From Ancylobacter novellus DSM 506 (GTDB taxonomy: Bacteria > Pseudomonadota > Alphaproteobacteria > Rhizobiales > Xanthobacteraceae): a stretch of 64,000 nucleotides of DNA. The notes beneath the pieces are model-generated. The model did not search any database and had not been told where the DNA came from. It saw nothing but the letters and a program-made list of their open reading frames with translations. Positions within the stretch are counted from its first letter, which is position 1. Every line of letters begins with the position of its first letter. Positions 60,858 through 64,000 of this stretch are shown piece after piece. The DNA lies in assembly GCF_000092925.1 (NCBI RefSeq), contig NC_014217.1, forward strand, positions 310,001 through 374,000. Reading direction: 5' to 3'. The position numbers and the translations under genes are program-made.

Positions 60858-61829
60858 ATGCTGAAGTTCTTGCTTCGAACGGCCGCGCTCGCGGCCGCTA
60901 TCGCCATGATGCCGGCGGGCGCCAGGGCCGACTTTCCCGACAAGCCGATCCGCTATCTGCTCCATGTCTCGCCCGGCGGCGCCACCGACGTGATGGCGCG
61001 CAAGCTCGCCATTGCGATGGAGAAGATCCTCGGCGTGCCGCTCGTCGTGGAGAACAAGCCCGGCGGGCGCGGGGCGACCCAGCTGGCCGAGCTCGCAGCC
61101 GCCAAGCCGGACGGCTACACCATCGGCGCCGTCACCTCGACCCATATCGGCGCGTTCAACCAGACCCTGAAGCAATACAAGGTGGACAGCTTTGACTGGA
61201 TCGCCCGGCTGGTGAACGAGCCGTACCTGATCGTGGTCAACAAGGACAGCAAGATCACGTCCATGAAGGACCTCGTCGAGGCCGCCAATGCCAAGCCCGG
61301 CAGCGTCGTGATGGCCGGCTTCGTGCGCGGATCAGGCGGACATTTCGCCTGGGAGATCATGGCCAAGTCGGCTGATCTCGACAGCAAGAAGGTGCGCTGG
61401 GTGCCCTTCGACAGCGTCGGCGACGCCGTGACCGCGGCGCTCGGCAACCATGCCGAAGTCGCCATCGCCTATGTCGACCTCGTCAAGACCCATGTGCAGG
61501 CGGGCAATCTGCGCGTCGTCGCGGTCATGTCCGACAAGCGGGTGCCGCAGTTCCCGGATGTGCCGACCCTGAAGGAACAGGGCTACGCCGCCGACACCTC
61601 GTGGCAGCAGATGCGCGGCATCATCGGCCCGAAGGGCATTCCCGAGCCGATCAAGGCCAAGCTCGCCGACGCGGTCAAGCAGGCGCTCGAGACGCCTGAG
61701 CTCAAGGCCTACATGGAGGAATCGGCGCTGGTTCCCGCCTTCCAGGGCCCGGCGGACTTCACGGCGACCGCCCAGCGGGAGAACGCCGCCACCAAGGAAT
61801 GGATGGCGACGCTCGGACTGACGCGCTGA
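60858..61829 (+). CDS. tctC: Tripartite tricarboxylate transporter binding protein TctC
   Basis: 323 residues from MLKFLLRTAAL with AGGGAG upstream; a longer reading frame begins 168 bases earlier without family character. A signal peptide (cleaved near GARA-DFP) is followed by FPDKPIRYLLHVSPGGATDV and PLVVENKPGGRGATQLAELA, the Bug/TctC receptor signature. The Asp of the ligand loop and the C-terminal KGIPEPIKAKLADAVKQ are conserved. It binds a carboxylate in the periplasm and delivers it to TctBA. First gene of the transporter unit. Confidence 0.93.
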   Translation: MLKFLLRTAALAAAIAMMPAGARADFPDKPIRYLLHVSPGGATDVMARKLAIAMEKILGVPLVVENKPGGRGATQLAELAAAKPDGYTIGAVTSTHIGAFNQTLKQYKVDSFDWIARLVNEPYLIVVNKDSKITSMKDLVEAANAKPGSVVMAGFVRGSGGHFAWEIMAKSADLDSKKVRWVPFDSVGDAVTAALGNHAEVAIAYVDLVKTHVQAGNLRVVAVMSDKRVPQFPDVPTLKEQGYAADTSWQQMRGIIGPKGIPEPIKAKLADAVKQALETPELKAYMEESALVPAFQGPADFTATAQRENAATKEWMATLGLTR

Positions 61830-61899
61830 CCGTCGAGGAATCCGCCGGAGGCCGCATGGCGGCCTCCTCCTTCCGGCATTCGACCGAGAGAGCCTGACC

Positions 61900-62409
61900 G
61901 TGACCATGGCAACTCAACACGACGAGCCGACCGTCGACGTCTCCGCCGAGCCCAAGGATCTCAGCTTCCGCCTGGAACTGGGAGACGCCCTTGCCGGGGC
62001 CGCGCTCCTGGCGTTCGCCGTCACGTTCTGGGTGCTCGGCGCCGACATCGATGACGGCGGCGGCTATGGCGTCGGCGCCGCGACCTTCCCGCGCGGCATC
62101 GCGCTGTTGCTCGGCATCGGCGCCTTGGTGCTTCTGGCCAACGGCCTCGTGCATCTGTTCGGTCCGCCGAGCGGGCATCTGGTGACCATCGGCCGGCCGC
62201 TGCATGTCATAGCGGGCATGGGCCTGATGCTGGCCTTCGCGCCGGCCATGCGGCACCTCGGCTACTACCCGACCATGGGCGTCTTCCTCGCGGCCCTGCT
62301 CTGGGTCGCCGATTGCCGTCGCCCCCTGCACATCCTCGCCTATGTCGCGGGCTTCCTGCTGTTCAGCAAGGTCGTCTTCGAGATGGTCCTCTCCATCCCA
62401 CTGCCCTGA
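61900..62409 (+). CDS. tctB: Tripartite tricarboxylate transporter small subunit TctB
   Basis: 169 residues from a GTG spaced 8 bases after GAGAGAG (an ATG six bases later is also possible). Four hydrophobic segments (about 28-50, 60-85, 98-125, 130-165) and the motif GVGAATFPRGIALLLGIGAL, in which the Phe-Pro-Arg follows the conserved small-residue run, are those of TctB. It forms the membrane part with TctA. It lies 70 bases after tctC and 8 bases before tctA. Confidence 0.9.
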   Translation: MTMATQHDEPTVDVSAEPKDLSFRLELGDALAGAALLAFAVTFWVLGADIDDGGGYGVGAATFPRGIALLLGIGALVLLANGLVHLFGPPSGHLVTIGRPLHVIAGMGLMLAFAPAMRHLGYYPTMGVFLAALLWVADCRRPLHILAYVAGFLLFSKVVFEMVLSIPLP

Positions 62410-62417
62410 GGTGCGCC

Positions 62418-63944
62418 ATGATCGATGGATTCCTAGCGGGACTCTCGGCCTTCTCCTCCTGGCAGGTCATGGCCGGGCTTCTGGGCGGCGTCGTCATCGG
62501 CTACGTCGTCGGCGCGCTTCCCGGCCTGTCGGCCGGTGTCGGCATGGCGCTGCTCATTCCCTTCACCTTCGGGCTCGATCCGGTGGTGTCGGTCGTCATG
62601 CTGGTGAGCCTCTATATGGCTTCGGAATATTCCGGCGCTATTCCGGCCATCCTCATGAACACGCCGGGTGAACCTTCCTCCGCCATAACGGCGCTGGATG
62701 GCTACCCGATGCGCGAGCGCGGCGAGGCGGGCGAGGCGCTGACCCTGTCGATCCTCGGCTCCGCCGTCGGATCGATCATCAGCACGCTGCTGCTGATCTT
62801 CACCGTGATGTGGATGACAAAGATCGCGCTGGCTTTCGGCCCGACGGAATATTTCGCCCTCGCCGTGCTCGGCCTGAGCCTGATCTCGACGCTTGCCGGC
62901 CATTCGATCCTGCGCGGCTTCATCGCGCTTCTCTTCGGACTGCTGCTGACCACCGTGGGCGCCGATCCCGTGGACGGCGTGATGCGCTACGTCTTCACCG
63001 ACAACCTGCTCGGCGGCTTCCCCTTCATCGCCGCACTGATCGGCCTGTTCGCGCTGTCCGAGGTGCTGCGCATGCTGGAGTCGCCGGGCGACCGCGTGAC
63101 CCCGCTGAAGGAACTGCCCGGCCTCACCGCCCAGTTCGGTCTCCTGAAGCCGCACGCCGGCAATCTCGTGCGCTCGACCTTCATCGGCTACATCCTGGGC
63201 GTGATCCCCGGCGCCGGCGCAACGATCGCGTCCATCACCGCCTATTCGGTCCAGAAGCGCCTGTCCAAATCGCCCGAGACCTTCGGCAAGGGCAATCCGG
63301 AAGGCGTCGTCGCCGCCGAAACCGCCAATAATGCCTGCATGCCCGGCGCGCTCGCGCCGATGCTTGCGCTGGGCATTCCCGGCAAGGCGAGCACGGCCGT
63401 CCTCGTCGGGGCGCTCGCCATCCAGGGCGTGCGGCCGGGGCCGCTGATCTTCACGCAGCACCCGGAGATTCCCTACTCGATCTATATCGCGCTGCTCGTC
63501 GGCATGCCCTTCATGGTGCTGCTGGGCCTGTTCGGTTCGCGCCTATGGGTGCGGCTGACGACGATCCCGGCTTCGGTCGTGACCGGCATAGTGGCTGCGA
63601 CCTGCCTGCTCGGCACCTATTCGGAATCCAACGACATCTTCGCGATCGGGGTCGCGGTCGGCTTCGGCATCGTCGGCTATCTTCTCTCCAAGGTCGACAT
63701 TGAGCCGGCTCCCATCGTGCTCGCTCTGGTGCTGGGCTACATGATGGAATCGAACTTCCGCCGCAGCCTCGTCATGTCCGGCGACGACATGGGCGTGTTC
63801 CTCAGGGAGCCGATTTCCGCGGTCTGCCTCGTCCTGGCGGCGATCATCTTCGTCGCGCCCTTGTTGCAGAACCTGCTGGCGTGGCGACGCCGGCGCGGCG
63901 AACTGGATATCCGGCCGGGCGCCGACACGGAGGTGTCGCGATGA
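62418..63944 (+). CDS. tctA: Tripartite tricarboxylate transporter large subunit TctA
   Basis: 508 residues from MIDGFLAGLSAFSSWQVM; upstream in-frame starts overlap tctB. About twelve membrane helices. The two conserved motifs are VVGALPGLSAGVGMALLIPF (first half) and YILGVIPGAGATIASITAYS (second half), each with a Pro-Gly pair thought to line the substrate path. NTPGEPSSAITALDGYPM, which follows the first, is typical. It drives sodium- or proton-coupled carboxylate import. Its TGA overlaps the ATG of the next gene. Confidence 0.95.
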   Translation: MIDGFLAGLSAFSSWQVMAGLLGGVVIGYVVGALPGLSAGVGMALLIPFTFGLDPVVSVVMLVSLYMASEYSGAIPAILMNTPGEPSSAITALDGYPMRERGEAGEALTLSILGSAVGSIISTLLLIFTVMWMTKIALAFGPTEYFALAVLGLSLISTLAGHSILRGFIALLFGLLLTTVGADPVDGVMRYVFTDNLLGGFPFIAALIGLFALSEVLRMLESPGDRVTPLKELPGLTAQFGLLKPHAGNLVRSTFIGYILGVIPGAGATIASITAYSVQKRLSKSPETFGKGNPEGVVAAETANNACMPGALAPMLALGIPGKASTAVLVGALAIQGVRPGPLIFTQHPEIPYSIYIALLVGMPFMVLLGLFGSRLWVRLTTIPASVVTGIVAATCLLGTYSESNDIFAIGVAVGFGIVGYLLSKVDIEPAPIVLALVLGYMMESNFRRSLVMSGDDMGVFLREPISAVCLVLAAIIFVAPLLQNLLAWRRRRGELDIRPGADTEVSR

Positions 63945-64000
63945 ACGGCGAGCGGCCTCTGCGCAGCGTCCTCTACGTGCCCGGCATCAGGGAGCGGGCG
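63941..64000 (+). CDS. CitE/HpcH-type CoA-ester lyase, N-terminus only
   Basis: Twenty residues are visible, MNGERPLRSVLYVPGIRERA, before the window ends. (L)RSVLYVPGxRERA is the characteristic start of the HpcH/HpaI aldolase-citrate lyase beta family (malyl-CoA, citramalyl-CoA and related lyases). The start overlaps the tctA stop by 4 bases, so it belongs to the transporter unit. It would cleave a beta-hydroxyacyl-CoA to acetyl-CoA plus an oxoacid or to related products. Confidence 0.8.
   Translation, partial: MNGERPLRSVLYVPGIRERA

Overview
The window is about 64 kb of high-GC chromosome (roughly two thirds G+C by eye) from an alphaproteobacterium, most likely a member of the Hyphomicrobiales (Rhizobiales). 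Support comes from the short HRDC-less ribonuclease D, the rpoN-hpf-ptsN and lptC-lptA-lptB order, the plant-type GshA, Ada proteins without the N-terminal Cys domain, a clear GANTC (CcrM-type) site cluster, and RIME-like palindromic mosaic repeats between genes. Xanthobacteraceae (Ancylobacter/Starkeya-like) is a guess, not a demonstration.

Layout. 1-11 kb: the end of pheS and pheT, a Tat-exported amine oxidase, the argO/argP divergent pair, a membrane protein behind a GANTC cluster, nth, a DUF2244 protein, an Ada-like methyltransferase, a PACE efflux pump and dapB-gpmA. 11-16 kb: branched-chain amino acid biosynthesis (leader peptide/attenuator, ilvB, ilvH, ilvC) with a DUF924 gene and a TetR gene between ilvH and ilvC. 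16-25 kb: polyamine uptake and the gamma-glutamyl-putrescine pathway (potG-potH-potI on the minus strand, potI frameshifted; a PuuB-like oxidase; a PuuA-like ligase) with mutL embedded in the same-strand run. 25-33 kb: a decayed LLM oxidoreductase, two LysR genes, a candidate anaerobically controlled small RNA, gshA, an L,D-transpeptidase and ybdK. 33-47 kb: housekeeping genes (rsmE, ubiA, rnd, lptCAB, rpoN, hpf, ptsN, engB, yidC, rnpA, rpmH). 47.7-50.9 kb: an orphan histidine kinase overlapping a secreted glycosidase, then tRNA-Arg(ACG).

From the tRNA to the right edge (about 51-64 kb) lies an accessory catabolic locus: a non-canonical SDR, a hot-dog hydratase, a three-piece biotin-dependent acyl-CoA carboxylase (separate 73-aa BCCP, AccC, carboxyltransferase), a TrmB-type regulator, an ADP-forming acyl-CoA synthetase, an enolase-superfamily enzyme, a tripartite tricarboxylate transporter (TctC-TctB-TctA) and the start of a CitE/HpcH-type lyase. 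Four transcription units are arranged around two divergent promoters, and both promoter regions carry the same palindrome (GTAGTTG-N6-CAACTAC type). This looks like one regulon for uptake, CoA activation, carboxylation/hydration and aldol cleavage of an unidentified di- or tricarboxylate. It is the strongest candidate here for an undescribed pathway.

Other regulatory structure of note: the ilvB attenuator, a class II FNR/FixK-type promoter reading into a structured RNA ending in a perfect intrinsic terminator, a hairpin overlapping the puuA-like ribosome binding site, and several regulator-adjacent palindromes. No CRISPR array, transposase, integrase or rRNA operon was seen.
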